Shown in pieces: positions 17,037-26,731 of a stretch of 39,151 nt of DNA. The DNA is from Kocuria subflava (lineage in GTDB: Bacteria; Actinomycetota; Actinomycetes; Actinomycetales; Micrococcaceae): NCBI RefSeq assembly GCF_012163155.1, contig NZ_JAAVUN010000022.1, positions 1 to 39,151 of the forward strand. The letters are read 5' to 3'. Below the pieces are notes generated by a model. It was not told the DNA's origin. It saw nothing but the letters and a program-made list of their open reading frames with translations, and ran no database searches. Made by a program: the position numbers and the translations under genes. Position 1 is the stretch's first letter. Each line of letters begins with the position of its first letter.

Positions 17037-18611
17037 GTGACCACCCCTGAGAATTCCCAGAGCCAGCAGCCCGCCGAGCCCGCTAGCGCGGGTGAGCCGA
17101 GCGCCGTCGTCGAGAACCGCAAGAGTGCTGCGGTGGCCGACGAACAGACGGAGTTCCGCCTGGCCAAGCGGCAGGCACTTCTGGATTCCGGGCGTGAACC
17201 CTACCCCGTGTCCGTGCCGCGGACCCACACCATCCAGCAGGTCCGCGAGACCTGGGGTGAGTTGGAGGCGGGGGAGGAGACCGATCAGGTGGTCTCCGTG
17301 ACCGGGCGCGTGGCCTTTGTGCGCAACACCGGCAAGCTCTGTTTTGCCGCCATCCAGGACGGTGACGGCCGCCAACTGCAGCTGATGCTCTCCCTGGCCG
17401 TGGTGGGTGAGCAATCGCTGACCGAGTGGAAGAACCTGGTGGACCTGGGCGATTTTGTCTCCGCCACGGGGCGGGTGATCTGCTCGCGCCGCGGGGAACT
17501 GTCCATCATGGTCAACGAATGGCAGATGGCATCCAAGGCTCTGCGCCCGCTGCCCAACCTGTATGAAGGCAGCGAACTCAACGAGGAAACCCGGGTTCGC
17601 CAGCGATACCTGGACCTCTTGGTGCGTCAGCAGGCACGCGACGTCGTCCGAACCCGGGCCACCATCATCAAGACCGTGCGGCGCACCCTGGAGGATTCCG
17701 GGTACTTGGAAATTGAGACCCCGGTACTGCAGTTGATCCACGGCGGGGCCACGGCACGCCCGTTCGACACCCACCTGAACGCGTTCGACCAGCCCATGAC
17801 CTTGCGCATTGCCACGGAGTTGTTCCTCAAACGCGCAGTGGTGGGCGGCGTTGAGCAGGTCTTTGAGATCGGCCGGGTGTTCCGCAATGAAGGTGTGGAT
17901 TCCACCCACAGCCCCGAATTCACCACCCTGGAGGCCTATCAGGCCTGGGGTGACCAATTCACCATGGCAACGTTGATCCAGAAAATCGTTGTGGCCTGTG
18001 CGGATGCATTGGGGTTGGAGGGTCCCCTGCACACGGCCAAGGGTGAGATCGATCTGCGTGGTGAATGGGCGTGGATGGGTGTGTATCCCGGGCTGTCAGA
18101 GGCAGTTGGGCGGGAAATAACGCCGCGCAGTTCTGAAACCGAGTTGCGAGCGATCGCGGCGGAGCACAACGTCCCCGTCAAGGACGAATGGGATGTTCAA
18201 AAACTGGTGATTGAACTCTTTGGTGAAATCGTGGAGCCCACGCTCATCCAGCCGACTTTTGTTTTTGATTACCCGCCGGCTGCTCAACCCCTGGCTCGCC
18301 AGCACCGCAGCGAACACGGTGTGATTGAAGCCTGGGACCTGATCATCGGCGGCATGGAGCGCGGAACGGCGTTCTCCGAGCTGATTGACCCCGTGATCCA
18401 GCGGGAGCGTTTGACGCAGCAATCGCAGATGGCGGCCGCCGGCGACGACGAAGCCATGCAGTTGGATGAGGACTTCCTGCGTGCCCTGGAACACGGTGCA
18501 CCGCCCATGGGCGGTTTGGGGCTGGGTCTGGATCGGTTGATCATGCTGTTCACGGACCTGGGCATTCGGGAGACGATTCTGTTTCCGCTGATGAAGCCAG
18601 AGAAAGACTGA
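17037..18611 (+). CDS. lysS: Lysyl-tRNA synthetase (class II)
   Basis: Charges tRNA-Lys. An N-terminal disordered extension (about 35 residues) precedes the OB-fold anticodon domain (VVSVTGRVAFVRNTGKLCFAAIQD). The class II core has motif 1 (YLEIETPVLQ), motif 2 (FEIGRVFRNEGVDSTHSPEFT) and motif 3 (GLGLGLDRLIMLF). Usual length, 524 aa from GTG 17037; that start is chosen for the nearby -10 box and the absence of any Shine-Dalgarno sequence. An open frame extends upstream to overlap panC but encodes unlikely sequence. Motif 1 reads VLQLIHGGATARPF where many orthologues have MMQPI-GGA; a minor variation. Confidence 0.96.
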   Translation: MTTPENSQSQQPAEPASAGEPSAVVENRKSAAVADEQTEFRLAKRQALLDSGREPYPVSVPRTHTIQQVRETWGELEAGEETDQVVSVTGRVAFVRNTGKLCFAAIQDGDGRQLQLMLSLAVVGEQSLTEWKNLVDLGDFVSATGRVICSRRGELSIMVNEWQMASKALRPLPNLYEGSELNEETRVRQRYLDLLVRQQARDVVRTRATIIKTVRRTLEDSGYLEIETPVLQLIHGGATARPFDTHLNAFDQPMTLRIATELFLKRAVVGGVEQVFEIGRVFRNEGVDSTHSPEFTTLEAYQAWGDQFTMATLIQKIVVACADALGLEGPLHTAKGEIDLRGEWAWMGVYPGLSEAVGREITPRSSETELRAIAAEHNVPVKDEWDVQKLVIELFGEIVEPTLIQPTFVFDYPPAAQPLARQHRSEHGVIEAWDLIIGGMERGTAFSELIDPVIQRERLTQQSQMAAAGDDEAMQLDEDFLRALEHGAPPMGGLGLGLDRLIMLFTDLGIRETILFPLMKPEKD

Positions 18612-18633
18612 CCGGTCCGGGAGGGCATGAATC

Positions 18634-18894
18634 ATGGGTGATTATCTGGCTGTTCTGCTGCCGTCCATCGGCGTGGGGCTGATTTTCTGGTTTGTCATGC
18701 GATCCATCATGCGCGCTGACCGCGGAGAGCGGGAGGCGGAGAAGACTGCGCGGGAGGACGCCGAACAGTGGTACCGGCAGGTCCGTGAGCGGGAAGGACA
18801 CTCGGTGACGGGCGCGGCAGGCGGAGATTCGGGCGGCACTGCGGATTCCAGCAGGGTGCAGGCGCGCAACGCTGCACAGGAAGATGAAAAGTAA
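18634..18894 (+). CDS. Small membrane protein, 86 aa
   Basis: One N-terminal transmembrane helix (about residues 4-24, LAVLLPSIGVGLIFWFVMR) followed by a highly charged Glu/Arg helix (about 28-57) that could form a coiled coil, and a Gly/Ser tail. A GGAGGG stands nine bases before the ATG. It follows lysS by 22 bp and is probably co-transcribed. Small proteins of this layout downstream of lysS occur in related actinobacteria; the function is unknown. Confidence 0.7.
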   Translation: MGDYLAVLLPSIGVGLIFWFVMRSIMRADRGEREAEKTAREDAEQWYRQVREREGHSVTGAAGGDSGGTADSSRVQARNAAQEDEK

Positions 18895-19018
18895 TCCCTG
18901 TGATGGAGAAAGTGGACTCACGTACGTCTACACAGGTGTGATCCGAACAAGAGTTATCTGCCGGCGAACATGAGAAATTCCTGATAGTCGGCGTGGAGTT
19001 CGCGGGGCTCTAATTGCA

Positions 19019-19048
19019 TTGACGGCGTTTGCGGTTTACCGTTGATGT
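19019..19048 (+). promoter_or_regulatory. Candidate lsr2 promoter
   Basis: TTGACG at 19019-19024 is followed after 17-18 bases by TTGATG/TGATGT. A promoter here would give a 5' leader of about 90 nt. The 248-bp stretch 18895-19142 is slightly richer in A/T than its surroundings and holds no gene that I can support. Confidence 0.3.
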
Positions 19049-19142
19049 GATCGCGGAGATCGGTGACAGATTTTCCCAGGAAAATACCTGCCGCCCCTCC
19101 CGACCCTTGAACCTCAATCCACATTCGGGAGAGATCCACACA

Positions 19143-19481
19143 ATGGCACAGACAGTAAAGATCATCCTCGAGGACGACCTCGACGGCGGCCCCGCCGACG
19201 AAACCATTCGTTTCGGTCTGGACGGAAACTCCTACGAGATCGACCTCTCCAGCGCAAATGCAGACAAGCTGCGCGGTGCCATCCGTCCGTTCGTGTCCAA
19301 GGCTCGCCGGGCCTCGGCTGCAGGCAAGGGCCGCACCGGTACCGCCCGCGCTGCTGCCACCCGCACCAACCCGGACACCCCCAAGATCCGTGAGTGGGCC
19401 AAGTCCAACGGTTACAACGTCTCCGACCGTGGCCGTATCCACCAGGAGATCCAGGATGCTTACTACGCAGCCAACAAGTGA
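19143..19481 (+). CDS. lsr2: Lsr2-type nucleoid-associated protein (H-NS-like)
   Basis: DNA-bridging protein that silences AT-rich, often acquired, DNA in actinobacteria. The N-terminal dimerisation half begins MAQTVKIILEDDLDGGPADE and contains the FGLDGNSYEIDLS segment. The C-terminal DNA-binding half has IREWAKSNGYNVSDRGRIHQ, where the RGR motif inserts into the minor groove as an AT-hook-like element. The middle linker is basic and Ala/Gly/Thr-rich. Length 112 aa is normal. ATG 19143 is chosen because the family starts exactly there; GGGAG lies upstream. Confidence 0.95.
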   Translation: MAQTVKIILEDDLDGGPADETIRFGLDGNSYEIDLSSANADKLRGAIRPFVSKARRASAAGKGRTGTARAAATRTNPDTPKIREWAKSNGYNVSDRGRIHQEIQDAYYAANK

Positions 19482-19522
19482 TCGGTGGCCGGGGCCATCG
19501 GGTTTCGGCTGAATCCTTGCTC

Positions 19523-19561
19523 AAGGGCCGGGTGAACATTTTGTGTTCGCCTGGCCCTTTT
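19523..19561 (+). terminator. Intrinsic terminator of lsr2
   Basis: AAGGGCCGGGTGAAC (19523-19537) pairs with 19545-19559 with two non-Watson-Crick positions and a 7-nt loop. A short T run ends the stem (CCCTTTTG). It is 41 bp after the lsr2 stop. Confidence 0.8.
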
Positions 19562-19576
19562 GCATCCCACCCTTAT

Positions 19577-19640
19577 CCGCCGAGTGGGCTTTTTGATCGC
19601 TGCTGAGCGCTGAGGGGCGATCAAAAAGCCAACTCGGCGG
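19577..19640. repeat. Palindromic repetitive element, copy 1
   Basis: A 24-bp arm (19577-19600; begins CCGCCGAGTGGGC, ends TTTTTGATCGC) pairs with 19617-19640 with one mismatch, around a 16-nt loop TGCTGAGCGCTGAGGG. It lies just after the lsr2 terminator and before clpC. A second copy in opposite orientation is at 23130-23193. It looks like a REP-type intergenic element rather than a gene-specific signal. Confidence 0.85.
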
Positions 19641-19726
19641 AGGGGTGAGTGGGTCCAAGTTTCGCTGCTGGGGAAGAGGCTTTTGGGAGAGCCGAAAAAC
19701 CGCGTGATCTTGCGCCAGCAACCTTC

Positions 19727-19739
19727 TCGCCAGTGGCGA
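19727..19739 (+). promoter_or_regulatory. ClgR-like operator upstream of clpC
   Basis: TCGCCAGTGGCGA is a perfect palindrome around a central G. It closely matches the actinobacterial ClgR box (CGCY-N-A-N-RGCG; only the central A differs). ClgR activates clpC and clpP genes after proteotoxic stress. The box is 63 bp before the clpC ATG, a plausible activator position relative to the candidate -10 TAGCAT at 19769. Confidence 0.6.
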
Positions 19740-19802
19740 ACAGCCCATGATTCACGGGGCTGCCTGCGTAGCATCGTCGTGACGATCAACTGAGGAGTAT
19801 CC

Positions 19803-22445
<2,643 letters not shown>

Positions 22446-22476
22446 TCGTCGTCGTCAGCCCCAGTGAGGCTGGTTG

Positions 22477-22513
22477 AGGAGGGCCGCGCCGTACAGGTGC
22501 GGCCCTCCTTGCT
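22477..22513 (+). terminator. Terminator of clpC
   Basis: AGGAGGGCCGC (22477-22487) pairs perfectly with 22499-22509; a short T-containing tail follows (TTGCTGTT). It is 31 bp after the clpC stop. Confidence 0.75.
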
Positions 22514-22540
22514 GTTCGCGGCTGCCCCCGCGGGTGTGCC

Positions 22541-22546
22541 TACACT
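22541..22546 (+). promoter_or_regulatory. -10 box of a leaderless argA promoter
   Basis: TACACT lies six bases before the ATG at 22553, with no Shine-Dalgarno sequence in between, so the mRNA probably begins at the start codon. Confidence 0.5.
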
Positions 22547-22552
22547 TGCCGA

Positions 22553-23140
22553 ATGACTTCTGAGATCCGTCTCCGCCCGGCCACCACTCAGGACGTGCCC
22601 GGGATCAAGGCGCTGGTGACTCCGCTGGCGCACGCCGGGGTGCTGGTGATCAAGGAGACGGTGGCGTACTACGAAGGCATCCAGGAATTCGTGGTGGCCG
22701 AAATGATCGACGACGACGGCGCCACCCGACTGGTCGGCTGCGGTGCGCTCCACGTGATGTGGGGGGATCTGGCGGAGATCCGCACGCTGGCCACGGATTC
22801 CACGGTTCGGGGCCGGGGGATCGGCGGGAAACTGGTCACGCAGTTGCTGGAACGGGCCCGGGACCTGGGTGTGGACCGGGTGTTCTGCTTGACCTTTGAG
22901 GTCTCCTTTTTCCGAGGTCACGGTTTTGAGGTCATGCCAAACCAGGATCAGATTGACCCTGAGGTTTTTGCAGAGCTTCTGCGTTCGCAGGACGAGGGTG
23001 TTGCCGAGTACCTGGACCTGGCGCGGGTCAAGCCGAACACGTTGGGCAACACCCGCATGATCCGCAACCTCTCTGCCCGCCCGCACTCTCCTTCTCCCAC
23101 TCCCGCCTCTCCGACCACTCCCGCCTTCCCCGCCGAGTAG
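22553..23140 (+). CDS. argA: Amino-acid N-acetyltransferase (N-acetylglutamate synthase, GNAT type)
   Basis: First step of arginine synthesis, acetylating glutamate with acetyl-CoA. The single GNAT domain has the acetyl-CoA loop RGRGIGGKL. The whole chain resembles the short actinobacterial ArgA (M. tuberculosis Rv2747): VGCGALHVMWGDLAEIRTLA, RVFCLTFEVSFFRGHGF and GVAEYLDLARVKPNTLGNTRM. After residue 172 the conserved part ends and a low-complexity Ser/Pro/Thr tail (about 20 residues) runs into the palindromic repeat at 23130, which supplies the last codons and the TAG stop. The tail is therefore probably a late addition. No other arg gene is nearby. Confidence 0.88.
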   Translation: MTSEIRLRPATTQDVPGIKALVTPLAHAGVLVIKETVAYYEGIQEFVVAEMIDDDGATRLVGCGALHVMWGDLAEIRTLATDSTVRGRGIGGKLVTQLLERARDLGVDRVFCLTFEVSFFRGHGFEVMPNQDQIDPEVFAELLRSQDEGVAEYLDLARVKPNTLGNTRMIRNLSARPHSPSPTPASPTTPAFPAE

Positions 23141-23193
23141 GCCTTTTGATCGCCCCCGAGCGCTCAGCAGCGATCAAAAGGCCTACTCGGCGG
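23130..23193. repeat. Palindromic repetitive element, copy 2 (inverted relative to copy 1)
   Basis: Arms 23130-23153 and 23170-23193 are perfect 24-bp inverted repeats around a 16-nt loop. The reverse complement of the loop (TGCTGAGCGCTCGGGG) matches the loop of copy 1 at 14 of 16 positions, so the two copies face opposite ways. The argA stop TAG (23138-23140) is inside the left arm. It lies between the convergent argA and mutY genes, where it could also act as a two-way terminator. Confidence 0.88.
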
Positions 23194-23234
23194 AGGAAGT
23201 GGGTGGCTCAGAGAGGGTGATCTGCGGACGGTTG

Positions 23235-24209
23235 CTAGGGGAGGCGAATGCCGGAGTCCGTCCGGATGGCCAAACCGTCTGAGACCAGGCCGTCCACGGC
23301 GCGGCGTCGTTGATCCGGCGGGGCATCCAGGCTCAGGAGCTTCTCCAACTGTTTGACCGGGCCCGTTGAACCCGCATCGTCCAGGCTGATCTCCTGGGCA
23401 ACGGTGAGCCACTGCTCCGGTACGGCCACGTCCGCTGCTCGCAGCACGGCCATGACCGCGCCGCGCACTTGCCGGTCAGTTCCGTGCCAGGCCTGGCCTC
23501 TGGGCGCCATCTCCGGTGGTGGGGAACCGGCAGCCAACCACGCACAGTCCGCGGCCACCGGGCATTCGGCGCATTTGGGAGACCGGGCGGTGCAAATCAG
23601 GGCACCGAGCTCCATCACCGCCTGGTTCCACCTGACGGACAAGGCACGATCCTTGGGCATCAGACGCTCGGCCAGCCTGGTTTCGGCCGCGGTCAGGGAC
23701 TTGCCGCGCAGGGCCACCCCGGAGATCACGCGGGCGTGGACGCGGCGGATGTTGGTGTCGATCACCGTTTGTCGGTCGCCAAAGGCGAAGACCGCCACCG
23801 CCGCCGCCGTGTAGGAACCTACTCCTGGCAGGGCCAAAAGCGCGCTGTGATCTGGGGGAACCTGGCCCGCGTGGCGTTCTACGATGGCCTGGGCGGCAGC
23901 TTGCAGGCGCAGTGCCCGCCGCGGATAACCCAGCCGCTCCCAGGCGCGCAGCACATCAGCCGTAGGGGCCTGGGCCAGGTCGGCCGGGGTGGGCCAGCGG
24001 CGCATCCAGTCCAGCCAACGCGGCAAAACTCGGACCACGGGCGTCTGCTGGAGCATGATTTCCGAGACCAACACACCCCACGGCGAGCAATCAGCGGCCC
24101 GCCAGGGAAGGTCACGTTGGGCCGTGGCAAACCACTCCGTGATGTGCCGGTGCAGCCTGGCAATCACCTGCGGATCCAGGTCAGCTACGGGTGTGGGCGC
24201 GGGGGTCAT
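23235..24209 (-). CDS. mutY: A/G-specific adenine glycosylase
   Basis: Removes adenine mispaired with 8-oxoguanine. The catalytic Glu lies in VSEIMLQQTPV. The helix-hairpin-helix is LPGVGSYTAAAV, with the catalytic Asp in VIDTNIRRVH. The iron-sulfur cluster motif is complete: C-x6-C-x2-C-x5-C in ICTARSPKCAECPVAADCAW. The C-terminal region after it is short for a MutT-like 8-oxoG recognition domain, as in many actinobacterial MutY. Start ATG 24209 gives 324 residues and a -10 box seven bases upstream; the longer open frame upstream is not protein-like. It is divergent from the gene at 24234. Confidence 0.94.
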   Translation of the reverse strand: MTPAPTPVADLDPQVIARLHRHITEWFATAQRDLPWRAADCSPWGVLVSEIMLQQTPVVRVLPRWLDWMRRWPTPADLAQAPTADVLRAWERLGYPRRALRLQAAAQAIVERHAGQVPPDHSALLALPGVGSYTAAAVAVFAFGDRQTVIDTNIRRVHARVISGVALRGKSLTAAETRLAERLMPKDRALSVRWNQAVMELGALICTARSPKCAECPVAADCAWLAAGSPPPEMAPRGQAWHGTDRQVRGAVMAVLRAADVAVPEQWLTVAQEISLDDAGSTGPVKQLEKLLSLDAPPDQRRRAVDGLVSDGLAIRTDSGIRLP

Positions 24210-24216
24210 CCGCACC

Positions 24217-24226
24217 ACTGTAGCCT
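24217..24226. promoter_or_regulatory. Overlapping divergent -10 boxes (mutY / membrane protein)
   Basis: ACTGTAGCCT contains TACAGT on the minus strand (24222-24217) and TAGCCT on the plus strand (24221-24226), sharing the central TA. Each box is exactly seven bases from its start codon (24209 minus, 24234 plus), consistent with leaderless transcription both ways. Confidence 0.5.
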
Positions 24227-24233
24227 GGAGGTC

Positions 24234-25121
24234 ATGGCACGGGACGATGCAAGCGGGCGCGGAAACAGTGGGCACGGGGAGAACGATCCCTGGGATTTTG
24301 ACCTCCCTGATCTGGGGGAATCCACCAGGCCCGCTCGCAACCGCACCGAACGCACCCCGCAGCACGACGACGCCGCAGCCGAGCCCCCGTATGACCTCCA
24401 CGAACAGTCATGGGCAGCCTCGTCTGATGACCACCACCGTGTGGATGATGACTGGGACACCCCCGCGGATGACGCCTATGGGGCTGGCGGTGGTTCATCC
24501 TCCACGGGGGGTGGTCTTGGCCCGGAGGTCTACCGGCGCAGGCGACTGATTGCCCTGGTTCTGGCGATCGCTGTGGTGGGTGCTCTGGCCTACGGCCTGG
24601 TGAACCTGTTGGGCGGGGACGCGGAAGTTGCACCCGGACCTGCCGCCACTGCGCAGCCCACCAACACGGATCCCTTTGCCGGATTCACGGCCCGCCCAGA
24701 ATCTCAGGCCAGCGACGGCGCCTCCGGGCCTGCGGCCCGAGCCTGCGGAGAGAAGCTCAAGGTTTCCGCCTCCACGGAGAAGGAGACCTACGGTGAGGGC
24801 GCGAACCCCATCCTGGTGATGTCCTTGGAGAACACCGGCGATGATCCCTGCATGGTCAACGCAGGCACCGCGCGCATGAACTTTGCTGTGACCAGCGGAC
24901 CGGACAAGGTCTTTGACTCGGCGCACTGCCAGATCGACGGCCAGGACCGTCCCATTGAAATCGAACCCGGTGAGACGGAATCCGCGCGCTTTGAGTGGAA
25001 CCGGCACCGTTCCGTGGCGGACTGTGCCACGGAGGGCGCCCAGGTGAACCCGGGTGGTTACCGCTTGACGGTGGCACTGGGGGAGACCCGTAGTGAGGGT
25101 GTGGAATTCACCCTCGAGTGA
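24234..25121 (+). CDS. Single-pass membrane protein with extracellular Ig-like domain
   Basis: 295 residues. An acidic, Asp/Ser/Pro-rich cytoplasmic N-terminus (about 1-95), a basic stop (YRRRR), one transmembrane helix (about 105-126, LIALVLAIAVVGALAYGLVNLL), a Pro/Thr linker, and an extracellular beta-rich domain from about residue 165. That domain contains LVMSLENTGDDPC and three further Cys that may pair. The arrangement resembles DUF4232-like or other Ig-fold extracellular domains, but I cannot name the family. ATG 24234 is next to a -10 box. It is divergent from mutY. Confidence 0.75.
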   Translation: MARDDASGRGNSGHGENDPWDFDLPDLGESTRPARNRTERTPQHDDAAAEPPYDLHEQSWAASSDDHHRVDDDWDTPADDAYGAGGGSSSTGGGLGPEVYRRRRLIALVLAIAVVGALAYGLVNLLGGDAEVAPGPAATAQPTNTDPFAGFTARPESQASDGASGPAARACGEKLKVSASTEKETYGEGANPILVMSLENTGDDPCMVNAGTARMNFAVTSGPDKVFDSAHCQIDGQDRPIEIEPGETESARFEWNRHRSVADCATEGAQVNPGGYRLTVALGETRSEGVEFTLE

Positions 25122-25279
25122 GTCAGCCGATGGTGGGCCTGGCTCGGCAGCGGGAGCGGCCTTCTGTTGGACCTGACCCGGTGGCGCGAGGGGCTCGGTG
25201 GGGGTCCTGACCCGTCGGTGGATCTGATGGGGTGGCGGCCCTGACCCTGCGGTCCGGGACGGCTGCGCTTGGTGTGATC

Positions 25280-26659
25280 TCAGCTGGGGAAGAACAGGGC
25301 CAGAGCCTCTGCCAGGGTGGTGACCTCCTTGACCTTGAACCCATCGGGGATGGGTCCAGGTCCCTGCGGGCTGGCCGGCACCACGGCGTGCGTGAATCCC
25401 AGCCGGGACACCTCGTGAATCCGGCGACCGATGCCGGGGACCGGGCGAACCTCAGCGGCCAGTCCCACCTCACCAAAGCACACCAACCGCTGGGGGAGAG
25501 GTTTGTCCTGGGCAGCAGATGCCAGCGCCAGAGCCACAGCAAGATCCGCTGCCGGTTCCGCCAGCCGAACACCACCCACGGTGGAGACGTAGGCATCCAT
25601 GTTGCCCAAGCTCAGCCCGGCACGGCGCTGCAGAACAGCCAACAACATGGCCACCCGGGAGGAGTCCAGCCCGGCCGTGGCCCTGCGTGGCTGGGCGGTC
25701 TGGGACTGGTCCAGCAACGCCTGTACTTCAGCCAACAGTGGGCGACGGCCTTCCATGGTCACGGTCAGACAGGTTCCTGACACCGCTTGGGCGGTTCTGG
25801 AGACGAACAACCCGGAGGGATCGTCCACGGAGCGGATGCCGCTGTCCTGAAGTTCAAAACACCCGACCTCATCCGTGGGGCCGTAGCGGTTCTTGACGGC
25901 ACGCAGCAGGCGGATGCTGGAGTGCTTGTCACCTTCGAACTGGCAGACCACGTCCACCAGATGTTCCAACAACCGTGGGCCGGCAATCGTGCCCTCCTTG
26001 GTCACGTGACCCACCAGGAGCACGGTCATGCCCCGGGATTTGGCGGCAGCGATCAGGGAACCAGCCACCTCACGGACCTGGGTCACACCACCGGCAGCAC
26101 CATCCACTTCTGCGCTGCTCAGGGTCTGGACGGAATCCACCACCAGGACCTCCGGTTCCAGGGCCTCCACCTGACCCAGCGCGGTGGCAAGATCCGTCTC
26201 CGCCGTCAGAAACAGTGAGTCCGCCAGGGCGCCGACTCGATCCGCACGCAGTTTGACCTGTGCTGCTGATTCTTCACCGGTCACGTACAACACCTTGCGC
26301 GCCGGCCGTGGTGCCACCCCGCGAGCCACCCGTGCGGCGGCATCCACCAGCAACGTGGACTTGCCGACCCCGGGTTCACCGGCCAGGAGGATCACGGCGC
26401 CGGGCACCAGGCCACCACCCAACACCCGGTCCAGCTCGGAGACTCCGGTGGGCACAAAAGCGGCTTGGGAGGCATCAACGTCAGCAATGGGTTGGGCTGG
26501 TTTGTCCACCACCCGCGCCGGTGTGGTGCGGACCTTGGCGGTGCCAACCTCTTCCACGGTGCCCCAGGACTGACATTCGCCACAGCGGCCCACCCATTTG
26601 GCGGTGGCCCAACCACACTCCGTGCACCGGTACCCAGGTGTTTTGCTCTTGGCGCTCAT
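25280..26659 (-). CDS. radA: DNA repair protein RadA/Sms
   Basis: RecA-like ATPase that drives branch migration during recombination repair. The N-terminal zinc finger has C12, C15, C26 and C29 (YRCTECGWATAKWVGRCGEC). Walker A is GEPGVGKST, and the RadA-specific KNRYG motif lies in RAVKNRYGPTDEVGCFEL. The C-terminal Lon-protease-like domain includes AVALALASAAQDKPLP and CFGEVGLAAEVRPV. Length 459 aa is typical. A -10 box (TAGGTT) lies six bases before the ATG, so the transcript is probably leaderless. The 158 bp between its end and the preceding gene contain three loose copies of CCTGACCC about 34 bp apart and no gene. Confidence 0.96.
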   Translation of the reverse strand: MSAKSKTPGYRCTECGWATAKWVGRCGECQSWGTVEEVGTAKVRTTPARVVDKPAQPIADVDASQAAFVPTGVSELDRVLGGGLVPGAVILLAGEPGVGKSTLLVDAAARVARGVAPRPARKVLYVTGEESAAQVKLRADRVGALADSLFLTAETDLATALGQVEALEPEVLVVDSVQTLSSAEVDGAAGGVTQVREVAGSLIAAAKSRGMTVLLVGHVTKEGTIAGPRLLEHLVDVVCQFEGDKHSSIRLLRAVKNRYGPTDEVGCFELQDSGIRSVDDPSGLFVSRTAQAVSGTCLTVTMEGRRPLLAEVQALLDQSQTAQPRRATAGLDSSRVAMLLAVLQRRAGLSLGNMDAYVSTVGGVRLAEPAADLAVALALASAAQDKPLPQRLVCFGEVGLAAEVRPVPGIGRRIHEVSRLGFTHAVVPASPQGPGPIPDGFKVKEVTTLAEALALFFPS

Positions 26660-26665
26660 GACTAC

Positions 26666-26671
26666 AACCTA
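26666..26671 (-). promoter_or_regulatory. -10 box of a leaderless radA promoter
   Basis: TAGGTT on the minus strand, six bases before the radA ATG (26659). No Shine-Dalgarno sequence is visible. Confidence 0.4.
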
Positions 26672-26731
26672 ATGAGGGGCTCGGACATCACAAGAGCGGG
26701 CGCCGTCGTCGTCGTTCCGGTGAGCAGCGGC

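Noticed and set aside
23469-24233. N-terminal extension of the frame of the membrane protein at 24234
   Set aside because: Antisense to mutY and without protein character; the ATG at 24234 has a promoter-like -10 box.
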